The position numbers and the translations under genes are program-made. A DNA stretch of 64,000 bases from an uncultured Eubacteriaceae bacterium (lineage in GTDB: Bacteria > Bacillota > Clostridia > Lachnospirales > CAG-274): contig CAMMIW010000010.1 of NCBI GenBank assembly GCA_946497035.1, positions 1 to 64,000 on the forward strand, in the 5' to 3' direction. Of the stretch, positions 20,437-30,221 are shown one piece after another; position 1 is the stretch's first letter, and each line of letters begins with the position of its first letter. The notes beneath the pieces were generated by a model. It saw nothing but the letters and a program-made list of their open reading frames with translations, ran no database searches and had not been told where the DNA came from.

Positions 20437-22194
20437 TTATTTTATTTGGCAATATTTTTCTATATCTTCTATTATTAAATTTAAACTTGATAACCAAAAA
20501 TCTTTATCTTTTAAATTTACACCGATATATTTTCCTACTTCATATAAACTAGCCTTACCAGTTATGCTAAGCATATTATCATATTTTTTTATAAAGTTTT
20601 GTTTATCTTTTAAATATAAAGCGAATAAACCTTTTGAAAATAAAACACCATATGCATATGGAAAATTATAATAATTAATATTAGCATTATAATAATGTGT
20701 TTTACATATCCACATATATTTATGTAAAAATGTATGATCTAGTCCATTTCCATAAGCTTGCTTTTGGGCATCTTCCATTATGTTACAAAGCTCATCTTTA
20801 CATATAAAGCCATCAATACGTCTTTTAAATACTTCATCTTCAAATAAAAATCTACTATATATATCTACTATACATTGTAATGTGCCGGACAAATCATTTT
20901 CTAATATTGCTAGTTTTTCTTGTTCATCATCAGTATTTTCTAAAGCAGATTTAACTAATATATGCTCACAAAATGTAGAGGCTGTTTCGGCAATAGGCAT
21001 AGAATATGATGTATTTAAGTATTTTTCATTATTTAAACATAAATTGTGGTAGCCGTGGCCTAGCTCGTGGCCTAATGTAAATATATTATCTAAAGATCCT
21101 GAAAAATTTAATAGTATTCTACTTTCTTTTATACTTTGGATGCTATAGCAAAAAGCTCCCCCAACTTTACCTTTTTTAGAATAAACATCTATCCAATTAT
21201 TATCAAAGGCTTTTTTAGCAAAATTACCTAATTTTTCACTAAAATTAGAAAAATTATCATATATAAAATTTTTAGCTTCTTCATAAGTGTATGTTTTATT
21301 ATTAGTAGATATAGGTGCAAATAAATCGTAAAAAGGTAAACCATTTTTATGACCTAAAATTTGGGATTTTTTTATAAAATATTTTTGTAATTTTGGTAAG
21401 CTTTCTTTTATTGCACTAAACATAGCTTCAAAAACTTCTTTATCTAATCTAGCATCTTTTAAAGTCATTTCTAATGGAGAACTATATCCTTTAAGATTAC
21501 AAACTTCAATAACTTCACCTTTAATACCATTTAAACAGAAAGATGCAGGTAAATCTATTTTTTCATAAGATTTAAGCTCACTAAAATAGGCATCTTTTCT
21601 AACATTACAGTCTGAGCTATATGCTAAATTTCTTATTTCTGGTAAAGTTAAAACTTTATCTTTATAATCTACATTTAACGTAGAAGTTATTTGTTGCCAT
21701 TGTTTTGTCCACATAATAGAGCCATTTAAAGCCATTTTAGATATAATATATTCTTTATCATTATCTAAAAGTTTGTTAGCCTTTTCTTTAGCTTCTTCTA
21801 AAATAAATTTATATTCTTTTAAAATATTAGAATTATATATTATATCTTGCAAATTATCTATATTTTTTAAAAATAATATAAGATTATTTTCTATTTGTTT
21901 AAAATTTACTAGTAGTTTTTCTATTTGGGACATTAAGTTTAAAAGGTGAGCATTAGTTGTATCTACCTTTAAGCTAAGACTAACATATGCTATAAGACAA
22001 TCGAATTTATTTAAGTTTTCCAATTTTTCTATATAAGTTTCAAGTTTTTCTGTGGTATTTTTTGTGCTGTTAAAATTATCATTACACCAGTTTAAAAAGC
22101 TTAATATATCTTCTTCAAAAGATTTTAAATCTGCTATAAATTGTTGGCTTTCATAGCTTTTATATAAATTATCTAAATTCCAATTAGTATCCAT
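20437..22194 (-). CDS. pepF: Oligoendopeptidase F family M3 metallopeptidase
   Basis: Cytoplasmic zinc peptidase that cleaves oligopeptides of roughly 7-17 residues. About 585 residues, as in PepF/PepB. The zinc-binding HELGHGYHN is at about residues 372-380 and the third-ligand Glu region, AETASTFCEH, follows some 25 residues later. The N-terminal helical region matches the M3B family. The preferred start is the ATG at 22194, because GAAAGG lies 9 bases upstream. An ATG at 22200 and a TTG at 22203 are too close to the Shine-Dalgarno. Single gene, facing the pyr operon. Confidence 0.93.
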   Translation of the reverse strand: MDTNWNLDNLYKSYESQQFIADLKSFEEDILSFLNWCNDNFNSTKNTTEKLETYIEKLENLNKFDCLIAYVSLSLKVDTTNAHLLNLMSQIEKLLVNFKQIENNLILFLKNIDNLQDIIYNSNILKEYKFILEEAKEKANKLLDNDKEYIISKMALNGSIMWTKQWQQITSTLNVDYKDKVLTLPEIRNLAYSSDCNVRKDAYFSELKSYEKIDLPASFCLNGIKGEVIEVCNLKGYSSPLEMTLKDARLDKEVFEAMFSAIKESLPKLQKYFIKKSQILGHKNGLPFYDLFAPISTNNKTYTYEEAKNFIYDNFSNFSEKLGNFAKKAFDNNWIDVYSKKGKVGGAFCYSIQSIKESRILLNFSGSLDNIFTLGHELGHGYHNLCLNNEKYLNTSYSMPIAETASTFCEHILVKSALENTDDEQEKLAILENDLSGTLQCIVDIYSRFLFEDEVFKRRIDGFICKDELCNIMEDAQKQAYGNGLDHTFLHKYMWICKTHYYNANINYYNFPYAYGVLFSKGLFALYLKDKQNFIKKYDNMLSITGKASLYEVGKYIGVNLKDKDFWLSSLNLIIEDIEKYCQIK

Positions 22195-22276
22195 ATGCAT
22201 CAACCTTTCTTTTATATAAATTTATATTCATACAATATAACATATATATAAATTATAGTCAACATATTAATAATAT

Positions 22277-22305
22277 TTGATATGACACAGTTTATATGAT
22301 AATAT
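22277..22305 (+). promoter_or_regulatory. Promoter before the DUF1836 gene
   Basis: TTGATA, 17-base spacer, TAATAT, ending about 22 bases before the start codon at 22328. Moderate match in very AT-rich DNA. Confidence 0.45.
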
Positions 22306-22327
22306 ATTTAATTATGGAGGGATTTAT

Positions 22328-22861
22328 ATGAATCAAAAAGATATATTAGAAATTTTAAAAGAATATGTAAATATAGATGATGTAACATTAGATAAAATAC
22401 CTAATATAGATTTATATATGGATCAGGTTACAACATTTATAGATGATAGCTTAAAACAATATAAAAGAAATGACGAACAAAAGATAATAACTAAAACAAT
22501 GATAAATAATTATACAAAAGATAAAATATTATCATCTCCTAATAAAAAAAAGTATAATAAAACACATTTAATATCTTTAATTTTAATTTATCATTTAAAA
22601 TCTATAATTTCTATAAATGACATTAGCCTAATATTAAAAGATAATGAAAAAAAAATAGAATGTATATATGATAAATTTTTACAATATAAAAAAATATCAG
22701 AAGAAAATTTTTATAAAGATGTTGAAAATTTTTTAAATATTATAGAAAATAATGAAGAAGATAATATATCACTTATAATATTTTTAATTAATATTATTAA
22801 TGAGGCTAATGAAAGAAAATATTTGGCAGAAAAAATTATAGATAAATATTTAAAAAAATAA
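22328..22861 (+). CDS. DUF1836 domain protein (MerR-like putative regulator)
   Basis: 177 residues, helical. The middle reads KIITKTMINNYTKDKIL then KKYNKTHLISLILIYHLK, the pattern of DUF1836, a Firmicute family with a MerR-type winged helix-turn-helix. DNA binding is inferred from the family. The gene has GGAGG before its ATG and its own upstream promoter. It is followed by the phospho-sugar mutase after 85 bases, with GGAGG again before that gene. Confidence 0.75.
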   Translation: MNQKDILEILKEYVNIDDVTLDKIPNIDLYMDQVTTFIDDSLKQYKRNDEQKIITKTMINNYTKDKILSSPNKKKYNKTHLISLILIYHLKSIISINDISLILKDNEKKIECIYDKFLQYKKISEENFYKDVENFLNIIENNEEDNISLIIFLINIINEANERKYLAEKIIDKYLKK

Positions 22862-22946
22862 ATTTAAAATTAAATCTTGTATATTTTTAACATTAGATAT
22901 ATAATAAATGTATATTATTTTATGTGTATTTTATGGAGGTTAAATT

Positions 22947-24683
22947 ATGGATTATAAAAATATATATGAAAATTGGCTAAAAGATGATTATTTTGATAAC
23001 GAAACAAAAAAAGAGCTTTTAAATATAAAAGATAACGAAAAAGAAATAGAAGATAGATTTTATAAAGATTTAGAATTTGGCACAGGTGGTTTAAGAGGCA
23101 TTATAGGTGCAGGTACAAACCGCATAAATATATATACAGTTAGTAAAGCTACACAAGGTCTAGCAGATTATATATTAGATCAACCACAGTATAATAAAGA
23201 AAAAGGCGTAGCTATTGGTTATGACTCTAGATTTATGAGCCAAGATTTTGCAGAGATAGCAGCATTAGTTTTAAATGGTAATGGTATAAAAACATATTTA
23301 TTTGATGAATTAAGGCCAACGCCTATGGTTTCTTTTGCTATAAGAGAATTAGGCTGTATAGCAGGTATTGTTATTACAGCTAGTCATAATCCACCAGAAT
23401 ATAACGGATATAAAATATATGGTGAAGATGGTGGACAAGTGCCATTTCCTAAAGATATGGAAATTATAAAATATGTTAACAATGTGAAAGATTTTAAAAC
23501 TATAAAAAAAGCAGATAAATCTCAAGCTATTAAAGATGGCTTATTTAACATAATAGGTAAAGAAATAGATGAAAAATATGATGAAAATGTTTTAAATCAA
23601 TTAGTTAATAAAGATGTTATAGAAAAAGCTAGCGATTTAAAAATAGTTTATACTCCTATACATGGCACAGGGAACAAACCTGTTAGACGTATTTTAGAAA
23701 AAGCAGGCTTTAAAAATGTTAATATTGTAAAAGAACAGGAGCTTCCAGATTGTAAATTTAGCACAGTATCATATCCAAATCCAGAAGATCCAAAAGCTTT
23801 TACATTAGCCTTAAAATTAGCCGATGAGATAGATGCTGATATAATAGTAGGCACAGACCCTGATGCAGATAGGGTAGGAACTGTTGTAAAAAATAATAAA
23901 GGTGAATATGTTGTTTTATCTGGCAATATGATGGGTGTTTTATTAACAGATTATATTTTAAGCCAAAGAAAAGAAAAAGGTATTTTATCAAATAAAGGTG
24001 CTATAATATCTACTGTTGTTTCCTCTAATATGACAGAAAAAATAGCTAAAGCTTATAATGTAGATTATTTTAATGTTTTAACAGGTTTTAAATTTATAGG
24101 TGAAAAAATTAAACAATTTGAAGAAACAGGGTCTAATGAATATATTTTCGGTTTTGAAGAAAGCTATGGTTGTTTAGCTGGTACATATGCAAGAGACAAA
24201 GATGCGGTTGTTGCTACTATGCTTATATGTGAGCTTGCAGCATTTTATAAAAATAAAGGTATAACTTTATATGAAGGGTTACAAGAAATTTATAAAAAAT
24301 ATGGATATTTTAAAGAAGATATAAAATCTATTACATTAAAAGGGATAGATGGACTTAAAGATATGGAAAAGATTATGACAAATTTAAGAACATCAACACC
24401 TACAGTAGTTAATAATGAGTCAATAGTGGAAATTAGAGATTATAAATGTGGAGAGATAAAAGATATAGTTAATAATATAATATCAAGTAGTAACTTACCT
24501 AAATCTAATGTTTTATATTTTACATTAAAAGATAAATCTTGGTTTTGCGTTAGACCTTCTGGTACAGAGCCAAAAATAAAAATATATTTTGGTGTAGAAG
24601 AAGAAAATGAAGAAAAGGCAGACAATAAATTAAAAAGCTTAATAAATAATGTAATGAATATTATAGATGATATTTTAAAATAG
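22947..24683 (+). CDS. pgcA: Phospho-sugar mutase (phosphoglucomutase, PgcA type)
   Basis: Interconverts glucose 1-phosphate and 6-phosphate through a phosphoserine, feeding UDP-glucose for wall and lipid glycosides. 578 residues, normal for the Firmicute alpha-PGM. Motifs in order: GTGGLRGIIGAGTNRIN, the active-site serine in ITASHNPPEYNGYK (about residue 145), the metal loop GTDPDADRVG, sugar-binding GFEESYG and the phosphate-binding RPSGTEPKIKIY near the C-terminus. GGAGG precedes the ATG. Confidence 0.95.
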   Translation: MDYKNIYENWLKDDYFDNETKKELLNIKDNEKEIEDRFYKDLEFGTGGLRGIIGAGTNRINIYTVSKATQGLADYILDQPQYNKEKGVAIGYDSRFMSQDFAEIAALVLNGNGIKTYLFDELRPTPMVSFAIRELGCIAGIVITASHNPPEYNGYKIYGEDGGQVPFPKDMEIIKYVNNVKDFKTIKKADKSQAIKDGLFNIIGKEIDEKYDENVLNQLVNKDVIEKASDLKIVYTPIHGTGNKPVRRILEKAGFKNVNIVKEQELPDCKFSTVSYPNPEDPKAFTLALKLADEIDADIIVGTDPDADRVGTVVKNNKGEYVVLSGNMMGVLLTDYILSQRKEKGILSNKGAIISTVVSSNMTEKIAKAYNVDYFNVLTGFKFIGEKIKQFEETGSNEYIFGFEESYGCLAGTYARDKDAVVATMLICELAAFYKNKGITLYEGLQEIYKKYGYFKEDIKSITLKGIDGLKDMEKIMTNLRTSTPTVVNNESIVEIRDYKCGEIKDIVNNIISSSNLPKSNVLYFTLKDKSWFCVRPSGTEPKIKIYFGVEEENEEKADNKLKSLINNVMNIIDDILK

Positions 24684-24763
24684 TTTTAGGTAGTTATTTT
24701 TAATATTTTAGGAAACATTTATTATATAACCTTATATTTTTGATAATTATTTTACATTTTTAA

Positions 24764-24793
24764 AGGGTGTAGATTTTATCTGCATCCTTATTT
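24764..24793 (+). terminator. Terminator after the phospho-sugar mutase gene
   Basis: GGGTGTAGAT pairs with ATCTGCATCC (two G-U pairs) around TTT and is followed by TTATTTAAT. Modest T tract. Confidence 0.6.
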
Positions 24794-24837
24794 AATATAT
24801 ACAAAGAATTATAGTTTTAATTAGGGAGTGTGCAAAA

Positions 24838-25326
24838 ATGGAATATTTTATTTTAGATGAAGATGAAAGATTAGAAAATAAACTAAAAATAAACTTTTCA
24901 GACAATAAATTTGAAGAAGATACACCTTTTATATTAAATTTAAAAACAGAAAAATATACACAATTTCAAGATTATATGTTAGGTAAAAATATATTTAATT
25001 ATTATTTTTGTATATCTGAAAAGTTATATAAAATATTTTCTGCCTATGATGATTTTAAAATAGTACCATTTTTTATAACTGATATTGAAAATAAAATACA
25101 AATGCCTTATTTTAAAATAGAAATAAGGACGATAGATTGTATATTAGATGAAAATGTAAACAAAATAGAAGACATTGTTATATGTAAAGAAAAAATTAAT
25201 GATAAATATATTTTTAAAATAAAATTTAAAACAATAGAAAGAATCGTAGTATCATTACATTTAGCAGAAAATATATTAAAAGCTTTACCATATGGGATAA
25301 AATTAGTTCCTTTAAAGTTGAAATGA
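24838..25326 (+). CDS. Imm11-family (DUF1629) putative immunity protein
   Basis: 162 residues. The pattern ...FNYYFCISEKLYKIFSAY...VPFFITD...TIDCILDEN...IVVSLHLAENIL matches DUF1629/Imm11, an immunity family of polymorphic toxin systems often found beside VgrG-type spike genes. It opens a cluster of accessory genes on one strand, with AGGGAGTG before the ATG and 10 bases to the next gene. No toxin gene lies directly beside it. It may protect against a toxin no longer encoded here, or be a structural partner of the VgrG protein. Confidence 0.65.
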   Translation: MEYFILDEDERLENKLKINFSDNKFEEDTPFILNLKTEKYTQFQDYMLGKNIFNYYFCISEKLYKIFSAYDDFKIVPFFITDIENKIQMPYFKIEIRTIDCILDENVNKIEDIVICKEKINDKYIFKIKFKTIERIVVSLHLAENILKALPYGIKLVPLKLK

Positions 25327-25336
25327 GGTGTAAAAT

Positions 25337-26746
25337 ATGTATGTTGTAACCGAAGAACTAAAAATACAATTACCTTTTAAATATAAAATAATAAAAACTT
25401 TATATATAAAAGAAAAATTGAATGAACATTCAAAAATATTTATAAAGGGAATATTAGACAATGAAGAAGAAAATATTAACATATTTAAAAAACTATCAAT
25501 AACAGATAATTTAAAAGTAAAAGGTAAAAAAATTGTATTTGAAAATAAAATTGAAAAAGAAGAAGAAACCGATATATTTTATGGCATAATAACAAAAATT
25601 AAATTAAAACAAGATGGAAATTTATATGATTTTGAATTAGAAGGAAGTAGCTATTCATTAATGTTAGATTTAAAAAAGAAAAAAAGGAGCTTTCAAGATA
25701 AAAATTTAACATATAGAAATTTGATTGGAGATATAGTAAAAGAAAATAAAGGCAACACTATATTTATAGGAGATTTTTCAAAAACATTAGATGTACCATT
25801 TATCCAATATAATGAAACAGATTGGGAATTTATAAAAAGATTAAGCTCACATATGGGATTAAAACTTTGTCCAGATGTAAAAACAGAAAAACCAAACATA
25901 TTTATAGGCATAAAGAAGGGAAATGAATATATATGTAATGCTTATGAATATAAATTGAAAAAAGATATAAAGAGCTATTTAAAAATGAAAGAAAATCACA
26001 TGAAAGTAACAGAAGAAGATTTTATAAGCTATGAAATAGAAATAAAAGATAATTATGAAATAGGCGATAAAATATTATATAAAGATTTAAAATTAGTAAT
26101 TATAGAAAAATATTTAGAGCTAAAATCTAGCGAATTAATAAATAAATATAAATTAAAATTAGAAAGAAATATAAAACAAGAAAAGATATATAATGAGCAA
26201 ATAATAGGACAAGTAATAAATGGAATAGTAATAAAAGTAGAAAAAGATAAAATAAAAGTACATTTAGATATAGATGAAAAACAAGAAGAAAATAAAGCAT
26301 ATTTATATAGTTTTGGAAGTAACTATACAACAGAAGGTAACACCGGGTGGTATATAATGCCTGAAGTACAAAGCAAAATAGAATTATATATACCTACAAA
26401 ATGTGAAGGTAGTGGATATTTGAGAAGAGTATTAAGAGAGGATGGAAAAGAAAATGAAAAAACACAAGATGTATCTATAAAATATTTAGGAACAATAGAT
26501 GGAAAAGAACTAAAATTAGCACCAGAACAATTAAAATTTACAACTAACGGAGAAAGTTTATACTTAAATATGGAAAATGAAGGTGGTATATCAATAGTAT
26601 CAAATGAAAATATAAATATATACTCAGAAAAAAATATAAAAATAGAAAGTGAAAAACTTACAATAAAATCAAATGACAAAATAGCAATAACAACACAAGA
26701 CGCAAATATAGTAATAGATGAAGTAACACATTTGAAAGGAAGTTGA
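25337..26746 (+). CDS. VgrG/gp27-gp5-like spike protein, copy 1
   Basis: 469 residues. An N-terminal gp27/late-control-D-like part (about 1-280) holds KRSFQDKNLTYRNLIGDI and YNETDWEFIKRLSSHMGL, typical of VgrG, phage tail-hub and contractile-injection proteins. A gp5-like OB-fold follows (about 285-365: IIGQVINGIVIKVEKDKIKVHLD then EGNTGWYIMPEV). The C-terminus is a repetitive beta-prism-like stretch (ISIVSNENINIYSEKNIKIE). Such spikes pierce the target or carry effectors. No sheath, tube or baseplate gene is in the window, so the machine it belongs to is unknown. A second copy lies at 30222-31658. Confidence 0.8.
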   Translation: MYVVTEELKIQLPFKYKIIKTLYIKEKLNEHSKIFIKGILDNEEENINIFKKLSITDNLKVKGKKIVFENKIEKEEETDIFYGIITKIKLKQDGNLYDFELEGSSYSLMLDLKKKKRSFQDKNLTYRNLIGDIVKENKGNTIFIGDFSKTLDVPFIQYNETDWEFIKRLSSHMGLKLCPDVKTEKPNIFIGIKKGNEYICNAYEYKLKKDIKSYLKMKENHMKVTEEDFISYEIEIKDNYEIGDKILYKDLKLVIIEKYLELKSSELINKYKLKLERNIKQEKIYNEQIIGQVINGIVIKVEKDKIKVHLDIDEKQEENKAYLYSFGSNYTTEGNTGWYIMPEVQSKIELYIPTKCEGSGYLRRVLREDGKENEKTQDVSIKYLGTIDGKELKLAPEQLKFTTNGESLYLNMENEGGISIVSNENINIYSEKNIKIESEKLTIKSNDKIAITTQDANIVIDEVTHLKGS

Positions 26747-26750
26747 TAAA

Positions 26751-27338
26751 ATGTCATACCAAGAAGAATTAATAAAAAATTTAAGAGAAGTAAAAGAAGA
26801 AAAAATAGATTACTTTAATGTAGAAAATGATATAGAAAAAGGCTATATAATAGTAAAATATGAAAAATTACTATTAGAAGAAAAAAATTTATATGAAGAT
26901 AAATTAAAAATAATATTACCTAAAGATTTTGATTTAATGAATGATGATTTATTAAATAGTAAATATCCGTCAAATGAGGAATTAGACTATGTATATACAA
27001 GTGAAGATACAACAGTAAATTTTAACTTTAGTTTAGAAGAAGGGGAAATTTTAAATGAAGAAGTAGAAGAAATAAGAGATATAATATTAAATGAATTTAC
27101 AAGAATGTATCCTCATAGTGAAATGGAAGATATAAAAATAATTGAGAAAGAAAATAAAAAAATAGGAACATTTTCATTTGTAGTAAATGTTATAGATGGT
27201 GAATTATTTAATAAAATGTATTTTATCCCGCTTAAAATGGGATTATTAATATTAACATTTAGTTGTGATATTTTTCAGAAAAAAGAATGGGAAAATATAT
27301 TAGATGATATTATTTTAACAATAGAAGAAAAAGAATAA
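26751..27338 (+). CDS. DcrB/DUF1795-like protein of the VgrG cluster
   Basis: 195 residues with no signal peptide. A helical start (about 1-30) is followed by an alpha/beta region with DKLKIILPKDFDLMND...DTTVNFNFSLEEGE...KKIGTFSFVVNVIDG...MYFIPLKMGLLILTFSC, the strand pattern of the DcrB/PsbP-like fold that commonly accompanies VgrG and toxin genes. It starts 4 bases after copy 1 of the spike, with GAAAGGAAG upstream, so the two are co-translated. Role as an effector adaptor or chaperone is an inference from position. Confidence 0.55.
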   Translation: MSYQEELIKNLREVKEEKIDYFNVENDIEKGYIIVKYEKLLLEEKNLYEDKLKIILPKDFDLMNDDLLNSKYPSNEELDYVYTSEDTTVNFNFSLEEGEILNEEVEEIRDIILNEFTRMYPHSEMEDIKIIEKENKKIGTFSFVVNVIDGELFNKMYFIPLKMGLLILTFSCDIFQKKEWENILDDIILTIEEKE

Positions 27339-27365
27339 AATTATTGCTTAAAAAGGAGATAATAA

Positions 27366-28469
27366 ATGATAAAATATATACCAGAACATTTTGATTGTAC
27401 ATATTTTAAGCCAATACTGAAAGAAACATTAGAAAAAATGGAAGAAGATTTTCAAGAAAATATAGAAAAATATAAAAGTGAATTTATATTAAATTTTAAA
27501 AGTATAAGTAATGAAATAAAAAATAAATATGTAGATAAAAAAATAGGATACTTAAGCTATAATTTAATGTTAACAAAAATAATAAATAAAAATTATAATT
27601 ATGATATTTATATATATGATAAAGATTGGTATTTAAACGGAGATATAAAAATAGGAGAGTATAACGTAGAACATATATATAAATATTATGAAGAAATGTG
27701 GAATAAATTATTAGAAGAAGGGATAGGATATATATTTAAAATAAATAAAACAGATATAAATAATGTAATGTTAAATATAATAGATAAATTTCATAATTAT
27801 ATAGTTAGCATTATGAGAAATAGCATAATAGAATTAACAGAAACAGAAGAATATAAAAATTTAAAAAAAGAAGAAACATTTAGCATACATACAGGTAAAT
27901 TTTATGATATATTTGACTTAATATATACAGAAAAGGAAAATAAAAATATAATAAAAATTAAAAGATGGTTATCAAAAAAATTAGATGAAGAATATTGTAA
28001 TGAAGATTTTAAAAATTTAGATTTAAATAAAATGGATTTAGAAAGATGTGATTTAAGAGGAGCAGATTTTAGAGGAAGTGAATTAAAAGAAGCTGATTTA
28101 TCATATAGCATATTAAATGGTGCAAAATTTAAAGGAGCAGATTTAAGAAATAGTAATATGATATCAAGTAGTTTAAGTGGAGTAAACTTTGAAAATGTAA
28201 ATTTAAGCGGTAGTAAAATGACATATTCAATAATGAGAAAAGGGAAAATAAATGACTTAATGGAAATAGGTGAATTAGCCACAGTATTAAAAAATACAGA
28301 TTTAACAAATGTAGACCTAAGAAATAGTATATTTGAAGGTATTGATTTTAGAGAAGCAATATTAAATAATACAAATTTTGAAGAATGTGTATTTAAAAAA
28401 TGTAAATTTAAAAAAGAACAAGTTTTAAATTTAACTAAACAGCAATTAAATGGAATAAAAATATGTTAA
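27366..28469 (+). CDS. Pentapeptide-repeat protein of the VgrG cluster
   Basis: 367 residues. About 215 N-terminal residues are helical and not recognised. From about residue 218 come pentapeptide repeats (LDLNKMDLERCDLRGADFRGS, then ADLSY, ADLRNS, VNLSGS, with an interruption near residues 290-315, then TDLTN VDLRNS IDFRE), which build a right-handed square beta-helix. Pentapeptide proteins of this layout occur in VgrG/T6SS-like loci as effector adaptors or loading proteins, and elsewhere as gyrase-protecting DNA mimics. The context favours the first. AAAAGGAG precedes the ATG. The toxin wreck begins about 30 bases downstream. Confidence 0.7.
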   Translation: MIKYIPEHFDCTYFKPILKETLEKMEEDFQENIEKYKSEFILNFKSISNEIKNKYVDKKIGYLSYNLMLTKIINKNYNYDIYIYDKDWYLNGDIKIGEYNVEHIYKYYEEMWNKLLEEGIGYIFKINKTDINNVMLNIIDKFHNYIVSIMRNSIIELTETEEYKNLKKEETFSIHTGKFYDIFDLIYTEKENKNIIKIKRWLSKKLDEEYCNEDFKNLDLNKMDLERCDLRGADFRGSELKEADLSYSILNGAKFKGADLRNSNMISSSLSGVNFENVNLSGSKMTYSIMRKGKINDLMEIGELATVLKNTDLTNVDLRNSIFEGIDFREAILNNTNFEECVFKKCKFKKEQVLNLTKQQLNGIKIC

Positions 28470-28499
28470 AGTAAATAATTGGAAGAGAAGTATATTTGG

Positions 28500-29446
28500 G
28501 GAGAAAAGGTATAGGAAATATAATAAAAAAAGCAAGTAATTCAATAGGAAAAGTTGTAAAAGTAGGTCAACAAGCAATAAAAAAAGTGGGCAATAGTATA
28601 AAAGTAGGGTAAAAAGTACAATAGGAAATGCACTAAAGACAACAAAAAATATAGGTAATAAAATAAAGGATTTAAAAGAAGGTGTAAAAGAATTAGGAGA
28701 AAATATACTTGCTAAATTAAAAAATCAAATAAAAGAGATAAAAGAAAATGGATTTTTTAAAAATGTAGTAGTAGGAAGAGTGATAAAAGGAGCAAAAAGT
28801 TATTATATAAAAAGTAAAGAAGAGATTATACAAACATTAAATAAAAAAGGAAAAGGGAAATATGGAAACACAAAATTTAATTAGTTATCAAATAGAGGAT
28901 TAGAGCTTAGTAAAAAAGGAGGAAAGTTATTAAAGGATACAAGTAATTATTTGGATAAATCATTAAATCACATGATAAAAGGCAGTTATGCGGGAGATGA
29001 AACTACATTATTAGGAACATTAGGAGAAATACTTGTCGGTTGCGTACTTGGAGTAGGACAAGTAGCAGATATAAGAGAAGTAGTATATGATATTCAAAAT
29101 TGGGAATTGAAATGGAGCAATGCAGGGGATTTAGTTTTAGATGCTATAGGATTTATACCTTTAATTGGAGATGTAATAAAAGGAGTAAAAAAATACCATT
29201 TAAAGAAATAGGAAATGGTATGAAAAATGGTACTAATAACTTTATAAATAAATTTAGCAAAAAAGTAATAAAAGAAACAACAGAAAAATTTTTATCAACA
29301 GATAAAATAAATGGTAAGTTTTTTAGAAAAGTTTAGGTGATGTACTAAATAGCCTAGTAAAAAACTGAAAGACTGTAGATAGTATAATTATAAAATGTCC
29401 AATTCCTAATGGAAAAATATACCCAAAAAATTTATTGGAGGATTAA
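28500..29446 (+). pseudogene. Broken polymorphic toxin gene with pre-toxin (PT-TG-like) domain
   Basis: Pieces of one protein can be followed through several frames. LGRKGIGNIIKKASNS (from 28500) stops at 28611. The next frame runs KSTIGNALKTTKNIGNKI to an in-frame TAG at 28882, then continues with the pre-toxin-like region GEILVGCVLGVGQVADIREVVYDI and DLVLDAIGFIPLIGDVIKG up to 29211. A frame change then gives IPFKEIGNGMKNG to 29336, and a last frame IPNGKIYPKNLLED ends at 29446. At least three frame changes and one internal stop are needed. VADIREVVYD followed by GFIPLIGDVIKG is the pattern of pre-toxin domains in front of C-terminal toxin tips. The toxic domain itself is too decayed to name. 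Confidence 0.7.
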
Positions 29447-29447
29447 C

Positions 29448-29897
29448 ATGTATATAGAAGAGATTAATTTATTAACAAAAGAAATGGCTAAATATGGTGA
29501 TAAAATAAATAATGGTGTATTAGAAAAAGATTTAAAATTGTTTGTAGATATTTTTAAAAAAACTTTTAGTGTAATTTTACCTAATGATTATTTAGATTTT
29601 TTAAAAAATTTTAATGGAATAGAATTTAATGGGTTTATTATATATGGTGTTGACAAAAATTTATTAAGTATTAAAACAGATAATCATATAAACGGATTAA
29701 TAGAATTTAATAATATATTTTATGAAAATGAATATCAAAAAAAGTATATATTTTTAGGAGAAAATAATATTAGTTGGTATGTTTATGATATAGAATCAGT
29801 TATATATTTTGAATTGGATAACTCATCTGGAACAAAAATTAATAAATTTGATGATTTTAAAGATATGCTAAAAAGTTTTATTAAAGAAGCTATTTAA
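29448..29897 (+). CDS. SMI1/KNR4 (SUKH) family immunity protein
   Basis: 149 residues. FSVILPNDYLDFLKNFNGIEFNGFIIYGV, FLGENNISWYVYDIES and the closing FDDFKDMLKSFIKEA are typical of SUKH immunity proteins, which neutralise many nuclease-type polymorphic toxins. The start is the ATG at 29448, with TTGGAGG 6 bases upstream. A longer in-frame start at 29409 lacks a site and overlaps the toxin wreck. It lies exactly where the cognate immunity gene of the broken toxin should be, and is intact although the toxin is not. Confidence 0.8.
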   Translation: MYIEEINLLTKEMAKYGDKINNGVLEKDLKLFVDIFKKTFSVILPNDYLDFLKNFNGIEFNGFIIYGVDKNLLSIKTDNHINGLIEFNNIFYENEYQKKYIFLGENNISWYVYDIESVIYFELDNSSGTKINKFDDFKDMLKSFIKEAI

Positions 29898-30221
29898 ATT
29901 TGGAATATATAAAATAGACCTTCAATGATTTAGATATAGAAAAATTAAGTTATATTTCGGAGTCATTATTGGAGTTATTAGTTGATGGTATCGGATTAGG
30001 CATAATATAAATTTTAAAGTATTAAATACATTTTAGCTATATTGAGAGGAAAATAGGTATTAATATATGATGGATAAAATGAGTAAGAGATAAAAGAAAA
30101 AGCAATAGGTTTGCATTTAGAAGAGAATGGACTGTTAAAAATATTATAAGAAACACAAATATAGATGATAGAATAATAAAGATATAAAAATTAGACCAAT
30201 AAAAGAATAGGAGTGGAAAAA
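29898..30221 (+). other. Decayed coding remnants between immunity gene and second spike gene
   Basis: No intact gene. Short protein-like scraps remain, e.g. DLDIEKLSYISESLLELL (about 29925-30010) and IGLHLEENGLLKIL (about 30108-30150), both ended by stops and lacking starts. They look like further toxin or immunity debris. Confidence 0.45.

Noticed and set aside
20423-20671. Plus-strand frame opposite the end of pepF
   Set aside because: It lies within a clear M3 peptidase gene on the other strand and has no start signal.
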